Shown here in pieces: positions 15,635-22,736 of a stretch of 43,582 nt of DNA. This stretch comes from Massilia sp. PDC64 (GTDB lineage Bacteria; Pseudomonadota; Gammaproteobacteria; Burkholderiales; Burkholderiaceae_D), in NCBI RefSeq assembly GCF_900101265.1, contig NZ_FMZS01000023.1, positions 1-43,582 on the forward strand. The letters are read 5' to 3'. A model generated the notes under the pieces. That model was not told the DNA's origin, did no database searches, and was given only the letters and a program-made list of their open reading frames with translations. Numbering within the stretch: the stretch's first letter is position 1; each line of letters starts with the position of its first letter. A program made the translations under genes and the position numbers.

Positions 15635-16501
15635 TTACGCCTGCAACGACAACCGGTAGACCGTCGTCTGCCGGTACACCTGCCCCGGATGCAGCATCAC
15701 GCGCGGCCACGCCGCGCTCATGAGGCCGGGACGCGCGTGGGCTTCGATGCGGAACGCGTCCAGGCGCGACATGCCCGCAATGCCCGCCCCGCTGCTGAAG
15801 CGCACGGCGGCCTCGGTCGTGTGAAGCTGGAGGCGGCGTCCGGAAGCCGGGTCGAACACGCGGGCCACTTCGCGCAGCTGCCCCTGGCCGCCGGCGAAGT
15901 GGTTGCGCACGCAGAAGCAGTGATCGAAGCCGCCGGCCCGCTGCAGCTGGGTGTCCGTCCAGCGCAGGCGCGGACCGATGGCGGCCGCCTGGCGGAAGTC
16001 GAATGCCGTCCCGCCCACGGCGGCCACGCCGGCTGGCGTACCGGCCGGCCCCGTTTCCTCGAAATAGTCGGCATCGATCTGCACCATGTGGTCGTCCACG
16101 TCGGCCAGGCTGCCGGAGAGATTGAAAGCGGGATGCGCCAGCGACGCGAGCGGCGTCGGCACGCCGGCCACGGCCTGGTACTCGATCGCCAGGCCGCCCT
16201 CGTCGTCCAGCCGGTAATGCACGAGCATCCCGGCCCCGTCGCCGCCCGAGGTGAGCGCCAGCGAGACGACGCCGTTCGCCTGCCGGCCTTCCCAGCGGGC
16301 GGAGCGGCCGCCGGACGGCAGGCTGACTGCGGCGGACTGTACCACGTCCGCCATGCGGCCGTAACGGTCCGGCGCGACCCAGGCGCGCAGCTGCGCGCCC
16401 CGTTCGGCGATCGTCACGGTCATGCCGGCCGCGTTCTCGAGCGTGAACGAGCGTTCGCCGGCCATTGCTGCCGGGGCGCCCGGAATGAGGTGGATCGTCA
16501 T
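15635..16501 (-). CDS. Aldose-1-epimerase-like protein with an internal deletion
   Basis: Member of the GalM mutarotase superfamily (288 aa). The start at 16501 (MTIHLIPG) is preferred; an ATG 36 bp upstream is directly abutted by GGGAGA with no spacer. N-terminal GAQLRAWVAPDRYGRMADVV and LASLAHPAFNLSGS (with the catalytic-type His123) match the family, as do GGFDHCFCV and the C-terminal IEAHARPG...HPGQVYRQTTVYRL region with a candidate base Glu. However, residues about 54-80 run straight from DVV to VVSLALTS. The usual GR-ANRI and LHGG region of some 55-60 residues, which carries the first substrate Arg and the first His, is absent. It may be a low-activity or substrate-sensing relative, or bind a larger sugar. 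It lies 104 bp downstream of the xylR-like gene and has its own direct-repeat regulatory site. Confidence 0.82.
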   Translation of the reverse strand: MTIHLIPGAPAAMAGERSFTLENAAGMTVTIAERGAQLRAWVAPDRYGRMADVVQSAAVSLPSGGRSARWEGRQANGVVSLALTSGGDGAGMLVHYRLDDEGGLAIEYQAVAGVPTPLASLAHPAFNLSGSLADVDDHMVQIDADYFEETGPAGTPAGVAAVGGTAFDFRQAAAIGPRLRWTDTQLQRAGGFDHCFCVRNHFAGGQGQLREVARVFDPASGRRLQLHTTEAAVRFSSGAGIAGMSRLDAFRIEAHARPGLMSAAWPRVMLHPGQVYRQTTVYRLSLQA

Positions 16502-16561
16502 TGCAGTCTGGCTTCCCGATTTCCGATATGAAGCCATTCTCCCGGCCCGCGCATGGTGTTT

Positions 16562-16597
16562 CAATTACGAAAATCACCAAGGGGCCGAACGATTCTC
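16562..16597 (-). promoter_or_regulatory. AraC-type direct-repeat site upstream of the epimerase gene
   Basis: CAATTACGAAA then, 22 bp on, AACGATT (half-sites start at 16566 and 16588). It lies 61 bp upstream of the ATG at 16501 and is oriented with the CAATT half proximal to the gene. It is one of seven copies in the window. Confidence 0.6.
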
Positions 16598-16604
16598 GCC
16601 GACG

Positions 16605-17795
16605 CTACGCCGCGGTGCGCTCCCCCAGTGCCCGGTCGCGCCAGGCGCGCGGCGTGCAGCCGAGTTCGCGCTTGAACACGAGGTGCATGTACTGCGTGGA
16701 CGTGAACCCGCAGCCCAGCGCCACGTCCGCGATGCTCCGTTCGCCGCTTTCCAGTCCCGCCTTGGCCGCTTCCAGCTTCGACTTGAGGATCATGTCGTGC
16801 ACGCTGCAACCCAGCTCCTGGCGGAAGTAGACTTCCAGCGAGGAGCGCGACACGCCCACGTACTCGGCCACCTGGTGCGTCTTGATGCCCTGGCACGCGT
16901 ACTGGCGGATGTAGTGGCAGGCCCGCATCACGTGCGGATGCTTGACGGCCTGGAAGCGGCTCGACGCGAGGACGTTGATGCCAGCCGGCGGCACGAGGAT
17001 GCGCGTGTTCGACAGGCGCACGCCGTGCAGCATCTGCTCGAGCAGGTGCGCCGCCGTGCGGCCCATCTCGTGCGCCCCCTGGATCACGGAACTGAGCGGG
17101 ATCCGGGTGAGCATGCGCACGAGCGGGTCGTTGTCGATGCCGATCAGCGCCACCTGCTCCGGCACCGAGATGCCGGCGATGGCGCAGGCCTGCAGCAACT
17201 GGCGGGCGCGCGCGTCCGTCACGGCGATGACGCCCACGGGCTTGGGCAGGCTGCGCAGCCAGTCGATCTGGCCCTGCACCGCCGCATCCCACGATGCCGC
17301 ATTCGTCTCGCAGCCGCGGAAGATCTCCGCTTCCATCCGGTCTTCCGCCATCAGGGTGCGGAACGCCCGCTCGCGCTCCTGCGCCCAGCGGCTCTCCTGC
17401 GCTTCGGGCAGGCTGAACATGGCAAAGCGTTGCAGGCCGACGTCGATCAGGTGGTCGCGGGCCAGCTTGACGAGCTTGAAATTATCGGTCGCGACATACG
17501 GCACGCCGGGCGGGTATGCGTCTTCATTCGCATAGGACCCGCCGACGCCGACCACCGGTACCGTGCAGCCGGATAATGCCCTGACGACGGCCGGATCGTC
17601 GAAATCGGCGATGACGCCATCGCCCTGCCAGCGATCCATTCCATTCAGGCGCAGGCGGAAATCCTCTTCCAAAAATAAATCCCAGGCCACGCGCGTACCG
17701 CCCAGATGGCCGGCAATTCCGGCAATCACTTCGCGGTCGAAGGTTTTGTTTCCGTTGAATAGCAGCGCTATCCGATAGGCTTTCGTCGTTTTCAC
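16605..17795 (-). CDS. XylR-like regulator (sugar-binding domain plus AraC HTH)
   Basis: Cytoplasmic transcription regulator (396 aa) built like E. coli XylR. A LacI/periplasmic-binding-protein-like sensor domain (about 1-285, with FNGNKTFDREVIAGI, VPVVGVGGSY, YVATDNFKLVKLARDHL and VALIGIDNDPLV) is followed by a C-terminal AraC-type double HTH (about 295-392, with YVGVSRSSLEVYFRQELGC and ALGCGFTSTQYMHLVFKRELG). The start is GTG at 17795 with GGGAGA 8 bp upstream. XylR proteins activate xylose genes when D-xylose binds, which suits the GH31 alpha-xylosidase nearby. It is transcribed alone, toward the epimerase gene. It is one of three candidate readers of the direct-repeat motif. Confidence 0.9.
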   Translation of the reverse strand: MKTTKAYRIALLFNGNKTFDREVIAGIAGHLGGTRVAWDLFLEEDFRLRLNGMDRWQGDGVIADFDDPAVVRALSGCTVPVVGVGGSYANEDAYPPGVPYVATDNFKLVKLARDHLIDVGLQRFAMFSLPEAQESRWAQERERAFRTLMAEDRMEAEIFRGCETNAASWDAAVQGQIDWLRSLPKPVGVIAVTDARARQLLQACAIAGISVPEQVALIGIDNDPLVRMLTRIPLSSVIQGAHEMGRTAAHLLEQMLHGVRLSNTRILVPPAGINVLASSRFQAVKHPHVMRACHYIRQYACQGIKTHQVAEYVGVSRSSLEVYFRQELGCSVHDMILKSKLEAAKAGLESGERSIADVALGCGFTSTQYMHLVFKRELGCTPRAWRDRALGERTAA

Positions 17796-18168
17796 TATTG
17801 TCGTCTCCCTGTGAAACTATTCTTATTTTGTTTCCGGGCTAAACGGGCCCGGAATGGCATGTTTAGTAAACAGATAAAACAGCAGCGAGGAGATCAGGCG
17901 GCATCATGCCCGGCAAATCGGGGCAAACAATGGTTGATGTGTTCCGGCAGTCGGAAATACGCTCGTTGCGAGCGCGTGACTGGAATGGGAAGGGCACGGG
18001 ACATGCGCAGTCATGGGATGGTTCCTCGTAGCGTGACCGGGGTGCCGGTGGCGGCGCCCCTTCAGCTCAAGAATAGGACCCCACCCCGGGGCGCCTATAA
18101 CGTCAGCACGCGGATTTCTTTCACCGTGCAAAAAGTACGATCAGTTTTGCAGGGAGTGGAAGGCTGGA
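17796..18168. other. 373-bp intergenic region with an operator-like palindrome
   Basis: Contains the presumed xylR-like promoter and, at 17860-17872, the 13-bp perfect palindrome TGTTTAGTAAACA about 65 bp upstream of the GTG start, possibly an autoregulatory site. GC-rich hairpin sequence (CCGGGC...GCCCGG) lies next to it. Short open frames here (for example 17906-18034) resemble nothing I know and are not called. Confidence 0.4.
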
Positions 18169-19371
18169 TCAGCCGTTTCCCACCTTTTTTGGCGGCGGCT
18201 CGACGTCCGCGGATGCCTGGTCGAGGGCCAGCGTCCGGAACGCCTTCGGCGTGCAGCCGTACTCTTCCTTGAACAAACGGTTGAAGTAGGACACGTTGGC
18301 GTAGCCGACCGAATAGGCGATCTCGGCCACGGTAGCGGCGCTTTTTTCCGTCAGCAGGCGCGCCGCTTCCGTCAGCCGCAATTTATTCACATAACCGGTG
18401 AACGTCATGCCGAGTTCCGTCTTCAGCAGGTCATTCACTTTATTCCGGTTGGCGCCGGTGCCGGCCACCACGCTTTCCAGATCGAGTTCCGGATTCGTGT
18501 AATTCGTCGCGATGAATTTCAGGACGGACGCCTTTTCCTCGTCCCGATACGGCTGCACCGTCAATTCGCGATATGCGGCCAGCGGCAAATCCTTTTTCAA
18601 TCTGGAATTCAGGCTGGCGGCCAATGTCCGCGTATGGGTGCGGAAAAACCAGATGCCGAATAAAATCCAGCTGGCAACCAGAATGACCGCAAGCGCGACG
18701 ATATACCGGTAATCGCGGCTGTGCAATTTGATATTGCTGATCTCGACATGGGAATCGACGTCGAACGGCGTCTGCGGACTCGATCCGAACGAGAATTGCA
18801 CTACCTTGTCCAGCTGGTAATCCTGGGACGACAGGGGAAGCTTCATCATCGACAGCCACCAGCCGGGGACGGTCAGCCGTCGCAAGTCGAGGGTCACGGG
18901 CACGCCCTGCTCGTTGCACGAAAAGTACGTGCCGGGCGACCGGTAGGTGAGAGGCTGGCCCTGGACCGAGATCTTGTCGTCGAAGATCGCGATACCCAGC
19001 ATCATCGGATAGGCCGGCGCACAGCGCGCGACAAACGTGATGGTGTCGTATTTGCGCAGGTCGATCCTGGCCTCGTTTCCCTTCGCATCCTTGGCAAAGA
19101 AGCGCGCGCCGATGAACGGATACGTCGCGACCTTCGTCAGCCGGTAATCGAACGCCAGCGAACCGGGGGCGGCATCGCGCAGCGTGCTCGTCGACGTACC
19201 GCCCATGATCCTGTCGCTCGCGGCGGAGAGTTCCCAGCGGACGCCGTTCCGGAGCGCCGGCGACAGCGAGTAGGTCGGCTGGCTGAGGAAAATGAACAAC
19301 GCCGCCAGCAGCGCATCCACGATCAGCAGCGCAATCAAAAAGAGCAGCGACTTCCTGTAAAACTCTTGCAT
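18169..19371 (-). CDS. Membrane-spanning AraC-family regulator 1
   Basis: 400-aa one-component regulator. A membrane helix at about 9-29 is followed by a periplasmic domain (about 31-220), a second helix at about 223-243, a short linker and a cytoplasmic AraC double HTH (about 280-382; TVAEIAYSVGYANVSYFNRL is the second HTH). The periplasmic part contains SDRIMGGTSTS (52-62), which resembles the DR-MGG-S signature of CIA30-type galactose-binding folds, and two cysteines (Cys117, Cys152) kept in the paralogue at 33849-35051. The most likely role is sensing an extracytoplasmic saccharide and activating nearby glycan genes from the membrane; this is an inference. The start is placed at MQEFYRKSLL because the paralogue begins identically; no strong ribosome site is close. 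Confidence 0.85.
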   Translation of the reverse strand: MQEFYRKSLLFLIALLIVDALLAALFIFLSQPTYSLSPALRNGVRWELSAASDRIMGGTSTSTLRDAAPGSLAFDYRLTKVATYPFIGARFFAKDAKGNEARIDLRKYDTITFVARCAPAYPMMLGIAIFDDKISVQGQPLTYRSPGTYFSCNEQGVPVTLDLRRLTVPGWWLSMMKLPLSSQDYQLDKVVQFSFGSSPQTPFDVDSHVEISNIKLHSRDYRYIVALAVILVASWILFGIWFFRTHTRTLAASLNSRLKKDLPLAAYRELTVQPYRDEEKASVLKFIATNYTNPELDLESVVAGTGANRNKVNDLLKTELGMTFTGYVNKLRLTEAARLLTEKSAATVAEIAYSVGYANVSYFNRLFKEEYGCTPKAFRTLALDQASADVEPPPKKVGNG

Positions 19372-19407
19372 CGTCGTACGGCCGGTGAGTGATCCTTGAT
19401 CGTTCCG

Positions 19408-19437
19408 ATCATAACAGCCCGGTCAATACGATGGCAA
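19408..19437 (-). promoter_or_regulatory. Probable promoter of membrane AraC regulator 1
   Basis: On the minus strand TTGCCA and TATGAT lie 18 bp apart, with TGT just before the -10 (extended -10 type). The block ATCATAACAGCCC (19408-19420, plus-strand reading) is repeated exactly at 35107-35119 in front of the paralogous regulator, supporting a shared promoter or control site. Confidence 0.5.
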
Positions 19438-19463
19438 AAAAAGGGGCGGCCCAGGGCCGCCCC
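19436..19463 (-). terminator. Strong rho-independent terminator with no intact gene ahead of it
   Basis: On the minus strand a 9-bp all-GC stem (GGGGCGGCC with GGCCGCCCC, loop CTG) is followed by seven T. It lies 7 bases past the TAG that ends an outer-membrane-protein-like C-terminus, and immediately upstream of the regulator promoter, which it insulates. Confidence 0.8.
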
Positions 19464-19470
19464 ATAAAAC

Positions 19471-19518
19471 CTACCATGCCAGGCGGTAGGAGACTACCCC
19501 GCCATTGTGGAAGCCATG
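19471..19518 (-). pseudogene. Possible 3' remnant of an outer-membrane barrel gene
   Basis: The minus-strand frame reads HGFHNGGVVSYRLAW then TAG, directly before a strong terminator. Trp at the end with hydrophobic residues at -3, -5 and -7 fits the beta-barrel C-terminal signature of TonB receptors and porins. Upstream the frame is open only to a TGA at 19639-19641 and shows no recognisable barrel sequence. It would be the tail of a deleted receptor gene. A chance reading is possible. Confidence 0.3.
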
Positions 19519-19527
19519 ACGCGCCGC

Positions 19528-19563
19528 CGCAATTGTGAAAAACGCCAGCCGTGCATACGAAAT
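19528..19563 (-). promoter_or_regulatory. AraC-type direct-repeat site facing away from GH42
   Basis: CAATTGTGAAA followed by CATACGAAA, half-sites 22 bp apart (19534 and 19556). Orientation is opposite to the neighbouring copy at 19588, so the two form a divergent pair. On the minus strand it points at the terminator and then at membrane AraC regulator 1. Confidence 0.5.
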
Positions 19564-19587
19564 TGCCCAGCGCGGATACCTGCGACA

Positions 19588-19620
19588 AATCGTATGGCAG
19601 GAAGCGAATTTCGTAATTGC
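19588..19620 (+). promoter_or_regulatory. AraC-type direct-repeat site upstream of GH42
   Basis: AATCGTATG, 12 bp, then TTTCGTAATTGC; half-sites are 21 bp apart. It ends 66 bp before the GH42 ATG. The spacing and both half-sites match the copy in front of the GH29 operon almost exactly. Confidence 0.65.
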
Positions 19621-19685
19621 CCCACCCGCCGCGTCAGGTCAGAATCCCTTACTGTCCAGACCTGTATCCATAAGAAAGGTAACGA

Positions 19686-21800
19686 ATGTTCACACGGAGA
19701 CTCCTCCCGCTCGCGCTGGCGTGCGCACTCGCGGGTGGCGCGTGCGCCCCCGCGGCGGCCGCGCAGCCGGATATGCCGACCGTCCTGTACGGCGCCGCTT
19801 ACTATCACGAATACATGCCCTACGAGCGGCTGGACAAGGATGTCCAGATGATCAAGGCGGCCGGCTTCAACGTCGTGCGCCTGGGCGAATCGACGTGGAG
19901 CCTGTGGGAGCCGGAGGACGGCCGCTTCGACACGGCGTGGATGGACCGGGTCGTCGACGCGATGGGCAAGGCCGGCATCAAGGTCGTCATGGGCACCCCC
20001 ACCTATTCGATCCCCGCGTGGATGGCCCGCCAGCACCCGGAAATCCTGGCCACGAAATTCAACGGCGCGAAGAACACGTACGGCATGCGCCAGAACATGA
20101 ACACCGATTCCCCGGCCTACCGCTTCTACGCGGAGCGCCTGATCCGCCGCATCGTCGCGCACTACAAGGACAATCCGAACGTGATCGGCTGGCAGGTCGA
20201 CAACGAGACGGCCAGCTACGGCGCCGCCAACGACGACGTCTTCATCCGCTTCCAGCACTACCTGGAAAAGAAATTCGGCACGCCGGAAAACCTCAGCCGC
20301 GCCTGGTTCCTGAACTACTGGGGCCAGGACCTGCATTCGTGGACCGACCTGCCCCGCCCCGACGGTGCCCAGAGCACGGGCTACAAGCTGGAATGGTCGC
20401 GCTGGAGCCAGATGCGCGTGACGGACTTCCTGCACTGGCAGGCGCAGCTCGTGCGCGAATGCGCGGGCCCGCGCCAGTTCGTTACGCACGATTTCGCCGG
20501 CTCCCTGCACGGCGACGTGAACGAGGAAGCGGTGGCGAAGAAGCTCGACGTCGCCGGCGTGAACATCTACCACTGGGGCACGCAGGACCAGTACAACGGC
20601 GCGGCCCAGAAGCTGGACGGCGACTTCACGCGCTCGCTCAAGGGCGGCAACTTCCTCGTCACGGAAACGAATGCGCAGACGACCGACTGGAGTTCCTCGT
20701 TCCAGTACCCGCCGTACGACGGCCAGTTCCGCCAGGACGTCTATACGCACCTGTCCAACGGCGCCAACATGGTCGAGTACTGGCACTGGGCGTCGATCCA
20801 CGCGAACCAGGAGACGTACTGGAAAGGCGTGCTGTCGCACGACCTCGAGCCGAACCGCGCCTACGCGGAAATGAGCCGCACCGGCAAGGAGCTGCAGAAG
20901 ATCGGCCAGCGCCTCGTCGACCTGCGCATCCGTAACGACGTGGCGATCCTGTGGAGCCGCGACTCCCTCAACGCCATCAACGACATGCCGTTCGCGAAAC
21001 AGACGCAATGGGGCGCGGCGGGCAGCAACGCCGACTACGGCTCGGAGGTGCGCCAGATCCACCGCGCGCTGTACGACCTGAATGTGGGCACCGACTTCGT
21101 GTTCCCGGAGACGGCGGACCTGTCCGCGTACAAGGTCCTGGTCGTGCCGTCGCTGTACATCGCGGACGACGCCCTGCTTGCCCGGATCGCGGAGTTCGTG
21201 CGCAAGGGCGGCCACGTCGTGATGGGCTTCAAGAGCGGCTTCGCGAACGAGAACGCGGCCGTGCGCTGGACGATGGCCCCCGGCCCGCTGCGCCAGGTGC
21301 TCGGCTTCCACTACCAGGAATTCTCGAACCTCGCGCAACCGCTCGCACTGAAGGGCGACCCGTTCCAGGCCGGCGACGACAACAAGGTGCGCCACTGGGC
21401 CGAGTTCCTGCAGCTGGATACGGCGAAGGCCCTCGCGTGGTACGACCACCCGTTCTTCGGCCGCTGGCCGGCCATCACGGCGAACCAGTACGGCGCCGGC
21501 AAGGCCGTCTACGAAGGTACGTATTTGTCGGACAAGCTGCAGAAGGCCGTCCTGCAATCCGTGCTGCTGGAGAAGGGCCTGATCGGACCGGACCAGCAAC
21601 TGCCGTCGCACATCCAGGCGCGCACGGGCGTCAACCGGTTCGGCAAGACGATCCGCTACTACTTCAACTACTCGGGCAACCCCGCGACGTTCACGTACCG
21701 CCACAAGGCCGGCACGGACCTGCTGACGTCCCGCGCCGTCAAGGCAGACGAGACCGTCACGCTGGCGCCGTGGGATCTCGTCATCGTCGAGGAAAGTTAA
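19686..21800 (+). CDS. GH42 beta-galactosidase, exported
   Basis: 704-aa beta-galactosidase. A signal peptide of about 26 residues ends at AAAAQ, suggesting a periplasmic or secreted enzyme. The GH42 TIM barrel shows LYGAAYYHEYMPYERLDKD (about 34-52), WQVDNETASYG with acid/base Glu174, and FLVTETNAQ with nucleophile Glu327. The trimerisation domain (VALILWSRDS-like DVAILWSRDS; ADLSAYKVLVVPSLY) and the C-terminal small domain complete a normal-length protein. AAAGG lies 5 bp ahead of the ATG at 19686. It is divergent from regulator 1 and convergent with the CE1-type esterase; the two stop codons interlock in TTAA. A direct-repeat site precedes it. A likely role is removing galactose from imported or exported side-chain oligosaccharides. 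Confidence 0.94.
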   Translation: MFTRRLLPLALACALAGGACAPAAAAQPDMPTVLYGAAYYHEYMPYERLDKDVQMIKAAGFNVVRLGESTWSLWEPEDGRFDTAWMDRVVDAMGKAGIKVVMGTPTYSIPAWMARQHPEILATKFNGAKNTYGMRQNMNTDSPAYRFYAERLIRRIVAHYKDNPNVIGWQVDNETASYGAANDDVFIRFQHYLEKKFGTPENLSRAWFLNYWGQDLHSWTDLPRPDGAQSTGYKLEWSRWSQMRVTDFLHWQAQLVRECAGPRQFVTHDFAGSLHGDVNEEAVAKKLDVAGVNIYHWGTQDQYNGAAQKLDGDFTRSLKGGNFLVTETNAQTTDWSSSFQYPPYDGQFRQDVYTHLSNGANMVEYWHWASIHANQETYWKGVLSHDLEPNRAYAEMSRTGKELQKIGQRLVDLRIRNDVAILWSRDSLNAINDMPFAKQTQWGAAGSNADYGSEVRQIHRALYDLNVGTDFVFPETADLSAYKVLVVPSLYIADDALLARIAEFVRKGGHVVMGFKSGFANENAAVRWTMAPGPLRQVLGFHYQEFSNLAQPLALKGDPFQAGDDNKVRHWAEFLQLDTAKALAWYDHPFFGRWPAITANQYGAGKAVYEGTYLSDKLQKAVLQSVLLEKGLIGPDQQLPSHIQARTGVNRFGKTIRYYFNYSGNPATFTYRHKAGTDLLTSRAVKADETVTLAPWDLVIVEES

Positions 21801-22717
21801 CGGAAGATGAGCTGGGCGTAGTGGTAAAGATTTTCTGCCCAGCTGTCCCGGTCATGCCCGTACCCGTCCACGTTCCACACGTGGGCGACGCCCTGGTCGC
21901 GCAGCTGGCGGTGCACGCCCTGCGCGACGTTGATCAGGCCATCGCGGTTGCCGCACGACAGATACACCAGTTTCAGCTTGCCCTTCGCCTGCGCCGCCTC
22001 CGCGGCCAGCTTCGCGGGCGCCTCCGTGTTCGGCGCGGGCGAGAAGCCCGCCACCCAGTTGAACGCCTCCGGGTGGCCCAGGCCGAAGTTCAGCGCCTGG
22101 CCGCCGCCCATCGACAGGCCGCCGATGGCGCGGTGCGCGCTGTCCTTCAGCGTCGGATACGCGGCGTCGACCGCGGGAACCAGCGAATCCAGCAGGTCGC
22201 GCTCGAAGCGCGCAAAGCCGGCCGCGTTCTCCGGCGTGAAGACCTTGTTCTCGGGCGGCGAGCGGTCGTCCGCCAGCGCGCGGCCGTTCGGCATCACGAC
22301 GATCATCGGCACGATCTTGCCGGCCGCGAGCAGGTTGTCGAGGACTTGCGGCGCGCGCACGTAGCCGCGCCACTCGTCCTGGTTGCCGCCGATGCCGTGC
22401 AGGAGGTACAGCACGGGATAGCGGCGCGATTTATCGTACCCAGCCGGCAGCCAGACCATCGCGGTACGGCGCGTGCCCGTCACGGACGACGCGTACGTGA
22501 ACGGCTCCACCTTCCCCTGCGCGCTGCCCGGCTGCGCATCCGCGAAGCCGGCCGGCGGCGGGGCGAAGGCGCGCACGTCGTCGGCCGCGAGGACGACGGG
22601 GCGGGCGAAGTTGGCGCGGGCTTTTTCGGCGTTGACGTCGGTGTCCTGTGCATGCGCGGCGGCGCCCAGCGTACACAGGACGGCAACCGTCAGGGTCGAA
22701 GCGAATCGGATCTTCAT
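21797..22717 (-). CDS. CE1-type carbohydrate esterase, exported
   Basis: 306-aa alpha/beta-hydrolase of the esterase D / feruloyl-acetylxylan esterase group. A signal peptide ends at AHAQD (about residue 24). The core shows RYPVLYLLHGIGGNQDEW (99-116), VVMPNGRA and the nucleophile motif GGLSMGG with Ser202. The late segment GYGHDRDSWAENL contains the candidate catalytic His. There is no carbohydrate-binding module, and the family often removes acetyl or feruloyl groups from plant glycans. AGGAA lies about 8 bp before the ATG. It is the last gene of the GH29-GH97-GH31-esterase operon, 19 bp after GH31. Confidence 0.88.
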   Translation of the reverse strand: MKIRFASTLTVAVLCTLGAAAHAQDTDVNAEKARANFARPVVLAADDVRAFAPPPAGFADAQPGSAQGKVEPFTYASSVTGTRRTAMVWLPAGYDKSRRYPVLYLLHGIGGNQDEWRGYVRAPQVLDNLLAAGKIVPMIVVMPNGRALADDRSPPENKVFTPENAAGFARFERDLLDSLVPAVDAAYPTLKDSAHRAIGGLSMGGGQALNFGLGHPEAFNWVAGFSPAPNTEAPAKLAAEAAQAKGKLKLVYLSCGNRDGLINVAQGVHRQLRDQGVAHVWNVDGYGHDRDSWAENLYHYAQLIFR

Positions 22718-22736
22718 GTCTCGGTTCCTGGATGGA

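Noticed and set aside
17906..18034. 42-codon plus-strand frame (MPGKSGQTMV...) with GAGGAG upstream
   Set aside because: The spacing to the GAGGAG is long, there is no recognisable similarity, no promoter, and it falls in a region that must carry the xylR-like promoter. Kept only as a note. The 75-codon minus-strand frame at 17904-18131 is equally unsupported.
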